A stretch of 64,000 nt of DNA from Mesorhizobium sp. M4B.F.Ca.ET.203.01.1.1 (GCF_004791025.1 NZ_SRUO01000019.1:1-64000), one strand, 5' to 3'; numbered from the stretch's first letter, positions 46,401-54,862 are shown. The notes: a model not told the origin generated them from the sequence alone. A program made the numbers and translations.

Positions 46401-47075
46401 GTACTCCTCGAGATCCTGGCTCAGCGACGGATGGTAAAGCCGAGCAGCAAGCCCTGGCTTGTTGTTTTGAAAGAGCCAACGACTAAAGCCGAAAAGAGAA
46501 TTTGTGCTGCGAGTGACCGTGTCCGGCCTGGCTTTACCCGCAAGGAGTGCTGACTTCAGCCCTTCGATGGCGGTGGCATCGTTGGAATAAACAGGACGCT
46601 TGTCGGCACCGTCGGGGACCACAATTGGACGATCCGGCTGCACTGTCGAGGGCATCGACCCGTCGAGATGCGGTGCTGGGGTGTATTCGTGCTCGTCCCC
46701 CTGCATCACAAGTTGCGCCTCCCGTTCCGATGTACCCACCTGATGGGTGGGGAGTTGCATCATCACGCGAGCGCCTGAGTTGCCAACCTCACCTGGTTGC
46801 CGCTCAGTGACAGCATGCTGCAGATTGCTTTGGATCCTCTGCCTCTTCGTTGGTCTCAACTCACCTTTACCATGCGAGCCATTGACGAGGACCTCCTCGC
46901 CTGGCGCACCCATCAACTCGTCCGCCGCCTGCAGTTCGCCCAAGTGCTGCTCAAAACCGGCTTGGCCGGCCTGTCCGCTTGCTCGTGCGGTACGGCGTGC
47001 TGCACCTGCAGCCAAGCTGCCACGATGAATGTCTAGTTTGTACGGGTGCACGCTATCCTCACTTCCACAGATCAC
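43479..47075 (-). CDS. Ulp1/C48-type protease, putative type III effector (NopD-like)
   Basis: Up to 1198 residues. Two pairs of related helical repeats (about 160-335 and 560-750) contain SLFGFSRWLFQNNKPGLAAR and HFSHYLRQNDKLGIA type units. Residues about 840-1000 are a Ulp1/C48 cysteine protease with H923 (GTHWSLLLVD), D943 (YHYDSL), Q974 and C980 (NHYDCGVFVLEG). Six tandem 21-residue repeats follow. The layout resembles rhizobial NopD and Xanthomonas XopD, which cut SUMO or ubiquitin-like tags in plant nuclei. A tts box ends 11 bases before the first possible start, so translation may begin later, for example at the ATG at 46913. Confidence 0.85.
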   Translation of the reverse strand: MICGSEDSVHPYKLDIHRGSLAAGAARRTARASGQAGQAGFEQHLGELQAADELMGAPGEEVLVNGSHGKGELRPTKRQRIQSNLQHAVTERQPGEVGNSGARVMMQLPTHQVGTSEREAQLVMQGDEHEYTPAPHLDGSMPSTVQPDRPIVVPDGADKRPVYSNDATAIEGLKSALLAGKARPDTVTRSTNSLFGFSRWLFQNNKPGLAARLYHPSLSQDLEEYESRGGSSTVAGALRQLMKSMGGAGPIVGRAVLNPHPDDAALTRHFRSASGYATALNHFSHYLRQNDKLGIAGRIYDKSLDKDVESYKAASSNGGAPIESALVYLRKNPPRVILGNHLENAVSMEARPRGDAAQHTAPQQGFDWPEELLPVGYKEGTDLPLSLAPTAHQHQAPDFGEAVPHLNWRHGDQGAPEELVAARDRSSPLPSEAVPHKSGRGLATQPRLWAEKSASPELFRRRAEQALPASARGVETSSAVDEAAQAARQALAWLQQEMEGIEPMQDPHKVATPECEAQLVRQRDEHESTPAPHPGGGGSMPSTVQPDRPIVVPDGADKRPVYSNDATAIEGLRAAFHAGKAKANTVTYNVNSLFGFSRWLLQNNKPGFAARLYHSSLDQDLKEYESTGGSSTVAGALRYLKKSTGGAQIMARPVVIPYPDDAELIRNYRAASTKEYLAAPATGRNPDTVGGYTNFLRHFSQYLRQNNKLGIAARIHDKSLDKDVESFKAVSYGNRLSISSALAHLRDILPRIVLGRETVLSAHPADAVTRRVGAAAEAGPAAPARAPQPASPATARLPGTYRGLPLVDVTTLTTSSSGAQIGALDPTAPSNVATGRVLGAAEWLSDAHIQRDYNLLEGQLQGINPALAARTRLVDPSVSHLLRHTSPQDARGILQSIYNQNNATADFLFLPVNNGTATSPGTHWSLLLVDRRDPERRFAYHYDSLQREGYNDVPAKQLAGLLNATLAPAPMARQTNHYDCGVFVLEGTWALVERLVKGQRPDHEPLPLDNLVADRQALQDRLRRRLPHEEEPRQLLEDEPASPPMMAFEPGELRQLLEDEPASPPMMAFEPGELRQLLEDEPASPPMMAFEPGELRQLLEDEPASPPMMAFEPGELRQLLEDEPASPPMMAFEPGELRQLLEDEPASPPMMAFEPGELRQLLEDEPASTWAQINSTPHARADGVHQPAQAPWLPERRR
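43572..43979 (-). repeat. 63-bp tandem repeats in the effector gene
   Basis: Six near-identical 63-bp units, each encoding RQLLEDEPASPPMMAFEPGE plus Leu, and a partial seventh. Differences are mostly third-base, for example GGGGAAGC versus GGGGAGGC. The repeat keeps the frame, so copy number can change without breaking the protein. Acidic and Leu/Pro-rich content suggests a protein-binding or activation-like region. Confidence 0.95.
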
Positions 47076-47085
47076 ATGAGCAACC

Positions 47086-47113
47086 TACTCAGGCAAGCTT
47101 TCGAGAGGCTGAC
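47086..47113 (-). promoter_or_regulatory. tts box (TtsI-binding promoter element)
   Basis: Read on the minus strand it begins GTCAGCCTCTCGAAAGCTT and continues GCC-four bases-GTA, matching the rhizobial tts consensus in its TCGAAAGCT core and the flanking GTCAG and TA. TtsI is induced by NodD with flavonoids. It faces the Ulp1-like gene. Confidence 0.8.
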
Positions 47114-47262
47114 GAGGTCCGCCGCCGCGGAAGGCGAAGGCTGGTTTTCTGCTCAGCGGTTGACGGCCTCGCGTGTTGCGGCCGCGCCGGGTATCACGCC
47201 AATCAATCTGAATAGTCGATGCGTCAAACGAACCAGGATGGGATTTTCGTAGCGGGGCTGCT

Positions 47263-47487
47263 CTACTCACTCTTGTCCTGAGGGCAGAATTCAACCATAT
47301 CGCCGAGCAACTGGATGCCGATTGGATACCCGATCCGGAAAGCTTCAGCTCCTATGTGACGCGATGATGAGGCCTGGTCTCGCAGCGGCATGCGTTCCGA
47401 GAGATGCTGCACCAGGTACGAGGCGACCTTATCCAACAAGGCACCACTTGCGCTGTTTTGTGGAGACGAGCGTCGGCATGCATCCAT
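47263..47487 (-). CDS. possible small hypothetical protein
   Basis: A 74-residue frame with plausible protein character: SGALLDKVASYLVQHLSERM and FRIGYPIGIQLLGDMVEF. No ribosome site and no family are recognised, and the frame is open further upstream to 47577. It lies upstream of the tts box and reads in the same direction as the effector. The remainder of 47578-47865 shows no gene. Confidence 0.3.
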   Translation of the reverse strand: MDACRRSSPQNSASGALLDKVASYLVQHLSERMPLRDQASSSRHIGAEAFRIGYPIGIQLLGDMVEFCPQDKSE

Positions 47488-47865
47488 GCGGGTGCTTGAG
47501 TGGTGAAGACTCTGAACGACGGTTCCTATGGCGCTGCCGGCGCAATCAGCTGCTTGGGGACGCGTGACGCAGATCAAAGCTCCCCTTGCCGAGCACGGAG
47601 CAGGCGAGTGAGAGAGCAGATGAATAGGCGTGTCGCCAATATTTTCGCATTGCTCTAATCGATTATAGTTGTGAGGAGCAATTTGAGACCATTTACTTGC
47701 GGCTCAAGTCACCCATAAAAGAAGGCAAGCACCGATTCGGTAGCTTATCCCCTGTCTTTCGCGTACTCGCGGCCGTGGCGCCGGGTGAACGATTGAAGAC
47801 CGCCGGTCTCACTCGCAGGTGGGTGCCAGGGCGTGGGGCGGTTGGCAAGCCACAGGAGTAGGACA

Positions 47866-48162
47866 ATGTCGAAGGATTCGGGTAAGGGCGATAATCACGG
47901 CGGCGGACCGGGCAAGATCGAGATCACGGTGGTGGTGAACGGCCAGCCCACGCAGGTCGAAGCCAATCCCAACCAGCCGCTTCACGTCATTCGTACCAAA
48001 GCCCTTGAGAACACGCAGAATGTCGCCCAACCAGCCGAGAATTGGGAATTCAAGGATGAGGCCGGCAACTTGCTCGACGTCGACAAGAAGCTTGGCGATT
48101 TCGGTTTCCCGAATACTGTGACCCTGTTCCTCAGCCTGAAGGCGGGCGTCGCAGGTGCCTAA
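47866..48162 (+). CDS. ubiquitin-like protein (DUF2604), tag of a conjugation operon
   Basis: A 98-residue protein: a flexible Gly/Asp-rich start of about 18 residues, then a beta-grasp ubiquitin-like domain (IEITVVVNGQPTQVEANPNQ, LDVDKKLGDFGFP, TVTLFLSLKAG). It ends GVAGA: the glycine is penultimate and one alanine would need trimming before activation, a job the JAB peptidase could do. AGGAG lies upstream of the ATG at 47866. It overlaps the E2 gene by eight bases. DUF2604 genes occur with E1, E2 and JAB genes in bacterial Bub/Bil-like operons; the target in this organism is unknown. Confidence 0.85.
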   Translation: MSKDSGKGDNHGGGPGKIEITVVVNGQPTQVEANPNQPLHVIRTKALENTQNVAQPAENWEFKDEAGNLLDVDKKLGDFGFPNTVTLFLSLKAGVAGA

Positions 48163-48772
48163 ACCCCAAAGTGTGGATCCGGAGGTCTCCCGAGCGAAGT
48201 TTGATCGGGAGATCGGCCGGTTCCGGCCATATGCTGATGTCTATCGGGCTCAGGGCTGCTTCTTGATCGAGGCGACTTTTCCGCGCGCTTTCTTCATTTT
48301 CGCCAGCCCCAAGTTAAAGCCACGGGTGGTCAGCGCAGCGAGCGAGGTCGACTTCACCGACTACGACTTAAGACCACCGTCCGTGGTCTTCGTCGATCCG
48401 TTTACGCGTGATCCGATTGCCCGGAAAGATCTATACCTGAAAATGCTTAGACGTCCGCCGCTGCCCGGAACGCCGCCGGAGATGATAGGAGCTCTCATCC
48501 AGCAGAACGCCGTGCCGCTGACGGACTTCATCCAGGCCAACAGTCCCGAGGACGAACCATTCCTGTGCATGGCGGGCGTCCGGGAATACCACGACAATCC
48601 AGCCCATTCAGGTGATCCATGGCTACTTCATCGGGGTTCTGGCGAAGGCTGTTTGGCCTTCATCCTGGACAAGATCATCAAGTACGGAATCGTTCCTATA
48701 GAGCAGTTGCAGATTCAACTCCAACCGACAATCGTAGGAATGGTGGTATCCCCTCAGGCGATACAAGAATGA
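48155..48772 (+). CDS. E2-like ubiquitin-conjugation protein
   Basis: A 205-residue protein starting at GTG inside the end of the ubiquitin-like gene. The central part follows the E2 (UBC) order: a strand region PRAFFIFASPKLKPRVV, the loop PPSVVFVDPFTRDP, and LCMAGVREYHDNPAHSGDPW followed by LLHRGSGEGCLAFILDKI. C166 in that last block is the best candidate for the catalytic cysteine, since CLAFIL resembles the segment after the active site in E2 enzymes. C138 and C35 are alternatives. It would take the activated tag from the E1-like protein. Assignment rests on operon context as well as pattern. Confidence 0.75.
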   Translation: MPKPQSVDPEVSRAKFDREIGRFRPYADVYRAQGCFLIEATFPRAFFIFASPKLKPRVVSAASEVDFTDYDLRPPSVVFVDPFTRDPIARKDLYLKMLRRPPLPGTPPEMIGALIQQNAVPLTDFIQANSPEDEPFLCMAGVREYHDNPAHSGDPWLLHRGSGEGCLAFILDKIIKYGIVPIEQLQIQLQPTIVGMVVSPQAIQE

Positions 48773-49257
48773 CTGGTTTGAGAGATGTAACGATCGTGAC
48801 TCTCCCGCGCGGCTGCATCTCGACCACGCATGGGCATCTGCGCTCAGTTGGTCGCGAGGGCAATGAGGGGATGGCACTTTGGGTCGGCGTTCAGGAAGAC
48901 CGGCACTTTGCCGTAACAGAGACGGTTATCCCGGCGCAGCGTCACATTCGAACAAACGATGGCGTTTGCGTGATCGTTGCGGCCGAAGAACTGCACCGGC
49001 TCAATGTCTGGCTCTACAAAAGCGGCCTGAAACTCTTGGCCCAGATTCACAGCCATCCGGGCCGCGCCTACCATTCGACGACGGACGACGCTTATGCGGT
49101 TGCTACCACGGTTGGGTGTCTGTCGCTGGTGGTGCCGAATTTCGCCCGCGAGCCTTTCGATTTTGCTCGGGTCGCCGCCTATCGGCTTGACGAAAAGGCC
49201 AAATGGAATGCGCTCCCTCCCGCGGCACTGTCGCGAATGATCATGATATCGAGTTGA
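48769..49257 (+). CDS. JAB/MPN (JAMM) metallopeptidase, deconjugating enzyme
   Basis: A 162-residue protein with a full JAMM motif: E33, then H94, H96, S103 and D106 in IHSHPGRAYHSTTDD, the zinc-binding arrangement HXHX7SX2D. Such enzymes cut isopeptide bonds of ubiquitin-like tags or trim the tag precursor. The ATG at 48769 overlaps the E2 stop (ATGA), so E2 and peptidase are made together. Confidence 0.88.
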   Translation: MTGLRDVTIVTLPRGCISTTHGHLRSVGREGNEGMALWVGVQEDRHFAVTETVIPAQRHIRTNDGVCVIVAAEELHRLNVWLYKSGLKLLAQIHSHPGRAYHSTTDDAYAVATTVGCLSLVVPNFAREPFDFARVAAYRLDEKAKWNALPPAALSRMIMISS

Positions 49258-49260
49258 ACA

Positions 49261-50820
49261 ATGGCATTCGCTAACTTCATCGATCGCGCCGCCACGGCGG
49301 CATCTCAGGTCCTGGCCGATTTTCATCTGGGAGACTTCAAAGCAGCTCTTGAAAAGCAGGTCGTGGCAGTCGCCTTCGACCATCAGGCCGCTTCCTGCGC
49401 CGAAGGCCAGGCGACATTAGATCTTGCGGTGAGATTGCTCGCTAGGCTCTACCCGGTTCTGGCGATACTCCCGCTGGACAGCGCGGCGAGCTCTCAAGCC
49501 CAAGCGCTGGAGCGCTTGGCAAAGTCGATCAATCCAAAAGTCGGCATCCGGCGTTCCGGCAAGTCTGCCACCGTCTGCGTCGTTGCAGGGGTAACGCGCC
49601 CATCACTCCGGTGCCCGATCTTTTTCGTGGGATCGGACGGTTGGGCGGCAAAGCTGTCGCGTACGGACCCGGTGGGCTCTGGCCCAAGTCTGCTGCCTTA
49701 TGGAGCTGGCGCCGCCAGTTGCTTCGGCGCCGCCAACGTCTTTCGAACTATCTTCGCCGCCCAGTTGACCGGCGCCGAGTTGGACGAAACCATCGACCTC
49801 TCGCTATGCAGCTACGACAAGACCAAAGCCGGGGAGGCTGGCCCGATCGACTTTCCAGTCGACCTTGGCGAAACCCACCTCGTTGGGCTCGGTGCGATAG
49901 GCCATGGCTCGCTTTGGGCGCTAGCGAGACAACCCGATCTCAAGGGTCGTCTGCATGTAATCGATCACGAAGCGATCGAACTCTCAAACCTGCAGCGCTA
50001 CGCATTGGCCGGCCAGGCGGAGATCGGTATGTCCAAGGCGGTTCTTGCAGCCACCGCCCTTAGATCGACTGCCCTTGAGGTCGAGGCGCACCCTCTGACG
50101 TGGGCAGAATATGTTGCGCGCCGGGGCAATTGGGTCTTCGACCAAGTGGGTGTGGCGCTTGACACCGCCGCCGACCGTCTGGCTGTCCAAGGTGCACTGC
50201 CGCGATGGATCGCAAACGCTTGGACGCAGGAGCACGATCTCGGTATCTCCCGGCATGGTTTCGATGACGGCCAGGCTTGCCTTTGTTGCATGTACCTGCC
50301 ATCCGGAAAATCCAAGGACGAGCACCAGCTGATTGCCGAGGAACTCGGAATACCGGAAGCACACGAGCAGGTGAAAACGCTCCTGCAGACCAATGCCGGA
50401 GTTCCCAACGACTTTGTAGTTCGCGTGGCTACAGCGATGGCTGTGCCGTTTGAACCGCTAGCCCCGTTTGTCGGCCAGCCCCTGCGCTCCTTTTATCAGC
50501 AGGCTATCTGCGGCGGTCTGGTGTTCCAGCTTAGCGAAGGAAGTCGCCGCGTTCGAACTGTCGTTCCGATGGCCTTTCAGTCGGTGCTTGCCGGGATTAT
50601 GCTTGCCGCGGATTTGGTCAAACATAGTGCGGGGTTTCCCATGAGCCCGACGACGAGCACTCGGGTGAATCTTCTGCGCCCCCTTGGCTCTCACTTGCAC
50701 GATCCGAAGGCCAAGGACTCCAGCGGCCGCTGCATCTGTAGCGACGACGATTTCATTGCCGCTTACAGGCGCAAATACGGCGAGCCCGTTGATCAGGTAA
50801 GCGATGTCTCGGCCGCCTAA
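49261..50820 (+). CDS. E1-like ThiF-family adenylyltransferase
   Basis: A 519-residue protein. The first 200 residues are an extra domain without clear family. The ThiF/E1 Rossmann domain has THLVGLGAIGHGSLWALAR (GXGXXG at 209-214), HVIDHEAIELSNLQRY with the acidic and arginine residues that contact ATP, and KAVLAATAL. Cysteines C340, C342 and C343 with C491 and C493 may bind zinc; C417 is another candidate active cysteine. It would adenylate the C-terminus of the tag and load it on the E2. It starts three bases after the JAB stop. Confidence 0.85.
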   Translation: MAFANFIDRAATAASQVLADFHLGDFKAALEKQVVAVAFDHQAASCAEGQATLDLAVRLLARLYPVLAILPLDSAASSQAQALERLAKSINPKVGIRRSGKSATVCVVAGVTRPSLRCPIFFVGSDGWAAKLSRTDPVGSGPSLLPYGAGAASCFGAANVFRTIFAAQLTGAELDETIDLSLCSYDKTKAGEAGPIDFPVDLGETHLVGLGAIGHGSLWALARQPDLKGRLHVIDHEAIELSNLQRYALAGQAEIGMSKAVLAATALRSTALEVEAHPLTWAEYVARRGNWVFDQVGVALDTAADRLAVQGALPRWIANAWTQEHDLGISRHGFDDGQACLCCMYLPSGKSKDEHQLIAEELGIPEAHEQVKTLLQTNAGVPNDFVVRVATAMAVPFEPLAPFVGQPLRSFYQQAICGGLVFQLSEGSRRVRTVVPMAFQSVLAGIMLAADLVKHSAGFPMSPTTSTRVNLLRPLGSHLHDPKAKDSSGRCICSDDDFIAAYRRKYGEPVDQVSDVSAA

Positions 50821-50914
50821 GCAGACGCGCACCTCTCCGTGGACGCAGGGGGCGCGGCTTGTGGGCGTGACCATGGGCGCCATTATGACACGCTTGGCCC
50901 GCTCCTTTGCCCGC

Positions 50915-50993
50915 CTATCGTCCTCCGCGCATGATCCCTGACACCTCCTTGCCGACGTGATGATCCAGCACCAGCCGCCATGGCACCAGAGGC
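50915..50993 (-). pseudogene. relic of a relaxase C-terminus
   Basis: The frame reads LVPWRLVLDHHVGKEVSG, then IMRGGR and a stop. The intact relaxase at 54863-56833 has LVPWRPVLERHVGKEVSG near its own end: 15 of 18 residues agree, while the DNA has diverged at roughly one base in five. It is therefore the tail of a related but different relaxase gene. It marks a junction between the ubiquitin-like operon and the subtilase/AAA pair. Confidence 0.75.
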
Positions 50994-51034
50994 TGGTCAA
51001 ACCTCCGTTGTTGGCCGGTTTGGACAGTGCTGCA

Positions 51035-53502
51035 TCAGGTCTCGACCGACGTCTCGACAGTCAGGGCTGCTTCGACGGGTGTGAAGATGTCAACATCGAC
51101 CCCAGGCGCCCGAATCGTCACAATCAGGGCGTACCGAGCCAGAGCGTCGACGCGTTCCAGGTAAGGCTTCTCCTTCCACCAGCCCCCGACCGGGAACACG
51201 CCGATCGCGTCACGCTCGGCGAGATCGGCGGCGCTGCCCGACCAGAAATCGGCGTGCAACGAGCCGCGATCGCGGAAGGTGCCGAGCAGCCACTCTTCTC
51301 CGCCTCCAGCAGGCGCCCCTTCCTCCTCGTCCCGAGCGGCCTGATTGATGCGGGCTCGGAATTCGTCGACTGTCTCGGTCGCTGACTTTACTCTGAACCG
51401 AAGACCATGGGACGCGTAACGATGCCGGCGGGTCCATCCGCGTTCACCGGGGTTGGGTTCGATGAAATAGGACAGCGTGACGCGGAGCTCGACCTGGGCA
51501 GCGCCGAGCGCCGCGAGCTGCTCCTTCGGCCAAGGCAGGCGATGCAGCTTCATGTCACGCGTTTTGGCAGCCGCGCCGCCCTCGCGCTGGAAAGGCTGAA
51601 GCTCATCTTCAACGATAAGCGTGAGGTCGTTCACCGTTGACAGAAGCGCGCGCCCAAGATCTGGCACGCCATAACCATAGCGCCGCACGAGCGCCTGGAT
51701 CTCGCCCTTCGCTCCGTTGCACGCATCGATGCGTGCGCGCATCGCCGGAGTCCATTCGGCCGAGTGGACGATCAGGGCGCGAACCGTTTCAGGCCACAGC
51801 TCGGGGCGCGCTGATAGAATTAGTCCCGCCATCCGTGCGGCATGGGCCGTTGCCGCGCTCGTATCTCCGAGGGTGGTGAAGTGGCGCAGTTCGGGTCGAT
51901 AGAAAGTGGTCAATATCTGCAGATCGTCGATCGGCTCGCCAGGCAACACACCGTCATGGGCGAGATTGCCGCCTTCGAAGACGACCTCGGGCTTCACCGG
52001 CCACTGCCTGTCCCAAACGACCGAAGTGCGACTGCGCGGCGAGAGCTCGCCGACCGGCGCGATCGGAGCGTAGCCCGCAAAGTCGGTGTCAATGATATCG
52101 ACCTTTTCTGTGAAAGCGCCGACCGTCAGCGCATTCCAGGCCTGAGAAGGATCATCGACTGCTTCCAGATCGTTGCGCGTCAAATGCTCGGCCGGCATGA
52201 GGTCATCGCCGATGTTGCCGGCAGAGAGAACGATCAAGCGTCGCTGTTCCTCTTCGAAACAGAGTTGGTCGATAGCGGCAGACCACGATGTGGGCCTTCC
52301 ACGCGCCGGACTGGCGCTTGTCACAGCCATTGCGATCGCGCGGCGGCGCTCCGGCGCCTGCACCTCGGCGCGGGCGATCGCTTCCGCGGTGATCGCGCCA
52401 TAGAGTTCTGGATCGTTTGCCTCGTCTTCTGGCGGAAGGATACGAACACTCTCCAGCCGAAAGGGCAATGGAACTGGATCGCCTCCGACCAGGAGCGGGA
52501 CCAGATCACCGTACAGGCCGACACCTGCCATTCGCGTCCCGTGGCCGCTCCACGCAGGTGTGTCGTCGCTGCCCCATGCCGGTTTGACGGTGTGCCAGTC
52601 TTCAACGGCAAGTGCGGGTTCGATCAACGGGTGGGTGCGACGCACGCCGCTGTCGAGAATGCAGACCGCAATATCGGTTGAGGCGGTCTGACGCGCCCGA
52701 GAAGCTCGTCGCTCCAGTCCCTTTGCTCCGCGCCGCCAAGGCCCATGAAGAAGGACGGCGTATCCTTCGCGCGCCGCAGCTCGGCGACGACATCGCTGTG
52801 CGCAATCATGCGGTCGAGCATTGCCGTGCTGGCGAGTGCCAGCATGACCACCCGCTCCGGAAACCTGACCGCATGCGTGCGCAAAGTGATGTTCAGGGCT
52901 TCGGCAATGTGCTCGAAGTTCTCGCGGCGACCGTCGCGCAGCCAGACTTCCCACCACACCTGCTCGTCAGCGGCCTGGGGGAAGAGGTCGTCGTGGTCGG
53001 TAAACAACGATCGTGCAGTCGCCAGCCTGACTGTCTCCATGCGGGAGACGAGCGGCTCGTTGCGCGGTCTGCCGCGGTCAGTGTCAACGTCTCGATACGC
53101 CTCGACTTTCCGCAAATAATAGGCTTGCGCGCTTTGCGGCAGGAACACCGACGCTGTGATGGGAGCACCGGGTTGAGTTGGCTCATGGACGGCGACCAGC
53201 TCCATGTGCTGGCGACGATCGGCCAACTGGTCGAGGGCCGCCCGTCCGGACATGGGCAGATCGATCTCGAGATAAAAGCCAGGCGTGCCGACCGACAGCT
53301 GGGGGTCACGCGCCGCAATCTGCTGGCGTGCACTTTCGACCGCTTGTTCGATGGATTGCGTCAAGGCCGCAGCATGCGACGCCCGATCACGCGCCGGCAG
53401 CGGCGGTGCATGTATAAGTTGGTTGGGCCGCCGATAGGCTTCCCGAATGCCGTTGTTGCGAAGGTGGATATGGGCGCGGTCGCGCGGAAAATCGTCTGCC
53501 AT
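51035..53502 (-). pseudogene. subtilase (S8) peptidase with a single frameshift
   Basis: Residues 1-270 from ATG 53502 form an N-terminal domain with no clear family, ending RDWSDELLGRV. The frame then moves by one base near 52690, after which RQTASTDIAVCILDSGVRRT carries the catalytic Asp, WSGHGTRMAG the His and LGDTSAATAHAARMAG the Ser of the S8 triad. Adding one base restores a single protein of about 820 residues. No slippery heptamer is visible, so mutation or sequencing error is more likely than programmed frameshifting. It lies 17 bases downstream of the AAA ATPase gene, a pairing known from bacterial genomes. Confidence 0.75.
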
Positions 53503-53519
53503 TATGATCTGTGCTGTCG

Positions 53520-54506
53520 CTACTCAGACAGCGAAGCCTGCCGGCGTTCCTTCAGAGCGTCGATGAGCGCTTCCGAGGTGATCCGCTTCCCCCCCCGCAA
53601 TATGATGGTTTTTGCAGCGTCGTCGGCCGCGCGGGTGATCTCGGCCTGCGACAGTCTCTCTGCCTGAGAGATCGCCTCGTTCCAGGCGAGCCCTCTGGTG
53701 TCGAAGCGGTCGAGTCGAGCCCGAAGCAGCGCCTCGATAATCGGCCGATCGGGCACGGCGTATTCGATGACATCGTCGAAACGGCGGAACAAAGCTCTGT
53801 CGAGCAGCTCGGGATGATTTGTTGCCGCAATAATCAGGCTGTGGCTGTCGTCTTGCTCGAGAAACTGCAGAAACGAATTCAGCACGCGCCGAATCTCGCC
53901 AACATCCTGGCGTTCGCCTCGACGCGCGCCGATGGCATCGAATTCGTCAAAGAAGTAGACGCCCCGCGTCGCCTGCATTGCATCAAAAACAAGCCGCAGC
54001 TTTCCGGCAGTCTCTCCCATGAACTTGGTGATCAAACCATCGAGGACGATCGTGAAAAGGGGCAGATGAAGCTCCCCGGCCAATGCCGATGCGGTCATCG
54101 TCTTGCCTGATCCTGGCGGGCCGACCAGAAGCAGTTTGCGACGGGGAACAAGCCCGTGCTCGCGCAAGCTTGCTTGTTGGCGCTGCTCTCCCAGCACGCG
54201 GTGCAGGCGCGAGCGCAGACTGTCCGGCAAAATCATGTCGGTCAGTCGCAGGTCCGGATAGCGCACATGCAGGAGCCCTGCGAGCTCGCCCTTTGGCTGA
54301 AAAAGGGGAACCGGCCGACTGCTCTTGGCAATCCGGGCGTCCCTGCTCTTGGCTGCGTCGACCAGATCCTTGAGCTCCTGAGCAAGCTTGCCATGGCCTT
54401 GACGTGCCTCATGCGCAGCAAGCTGCATCGCGATAGAGAGGAAACGATCCTCGTCGCCGGCAATGTGGCTTTTAAGCAGCGTCACGATATGGCGGGCCGT
54501 GGTCAT
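53520..54506 (-). CDS. AAA+ ATPase paired with the subtilase
   Basis: A 328-residue protein: a helical N-terminal domain, then an AAA+ module of the FtsH/Cdc48 type with Walker A VGPPGSGKT (129-136), Walker B VYFFDEFDAIG, sensor IIAATNHPE, and arginines RRF, followed by the small helical lid. The module is intact. With the downstream S8 peptidase it forms a two-gene unit; by analogy with AAA-protease pairs it may unfold or gate substrates. A defence role has been suggested for such pairs from their location on islands, but nothing here shows it directly. The 356 bases upstream (54507-54862) hold no gene I can support. Confidence 0.85.
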   Translation of the reverse strand: MTTARHIVTLLKSHIAGDEDRFLSIAMQLAAHEARQGHGKLAQELKDLVDAAKSRDARIAKSSRPVPLFQPKGELAGLLHVRYPDLRLTDMILPDSLRSRLHRVLGEQRQQASLREHGLVPRRKLLLVGPPGSGKTMTASALAGELHLPLFTIVLDGLITKFMGETAGKLRLVFDAMQATRGVYFFDEFDAIGARRGERQDVGEIRRVLNSFLQFLEQDDSHSLIIAATNHPELLDRALFRRFDDVIEYAVPDRPIIEALLRARLDRFDTRGLAWNEAISQAERLSQAEITRAADDAAKTIILRGGKRITSEALIDALKERRQASLSE

Positions 54507-54862
54507 GGCTCTCTTCTGGGGTATCCGTTTACTTGGCGAAGCGCATGCAACCTAAACGCTTTCAACGGCGATTTGTATCGCGCAATGGTGTTTTTTCTCT
54601 TGTCGATGTTCGCCCGTGGCAACTTCAGCGGTGAACTGTTGCGCCGCGGTCATAGGCCAGCCGGAATAACGCCGGCCAGCAGACAACAGTCCGCATCTTC
54701 GAGCGCTCGAAGTCTGGCCACTCACGCAGCGTGTCGGGTCCGAACGCTCCAAAGCCGCCCCGCCTGGCAGGTCCATGCGACCGATTGCGGGCGTGCGGCC
54801 ATAAGGTCTACGCGGGCTCGCATGGCTGCCCGCGCCGCTGGCTAAAAAAGCTGTACACCATC

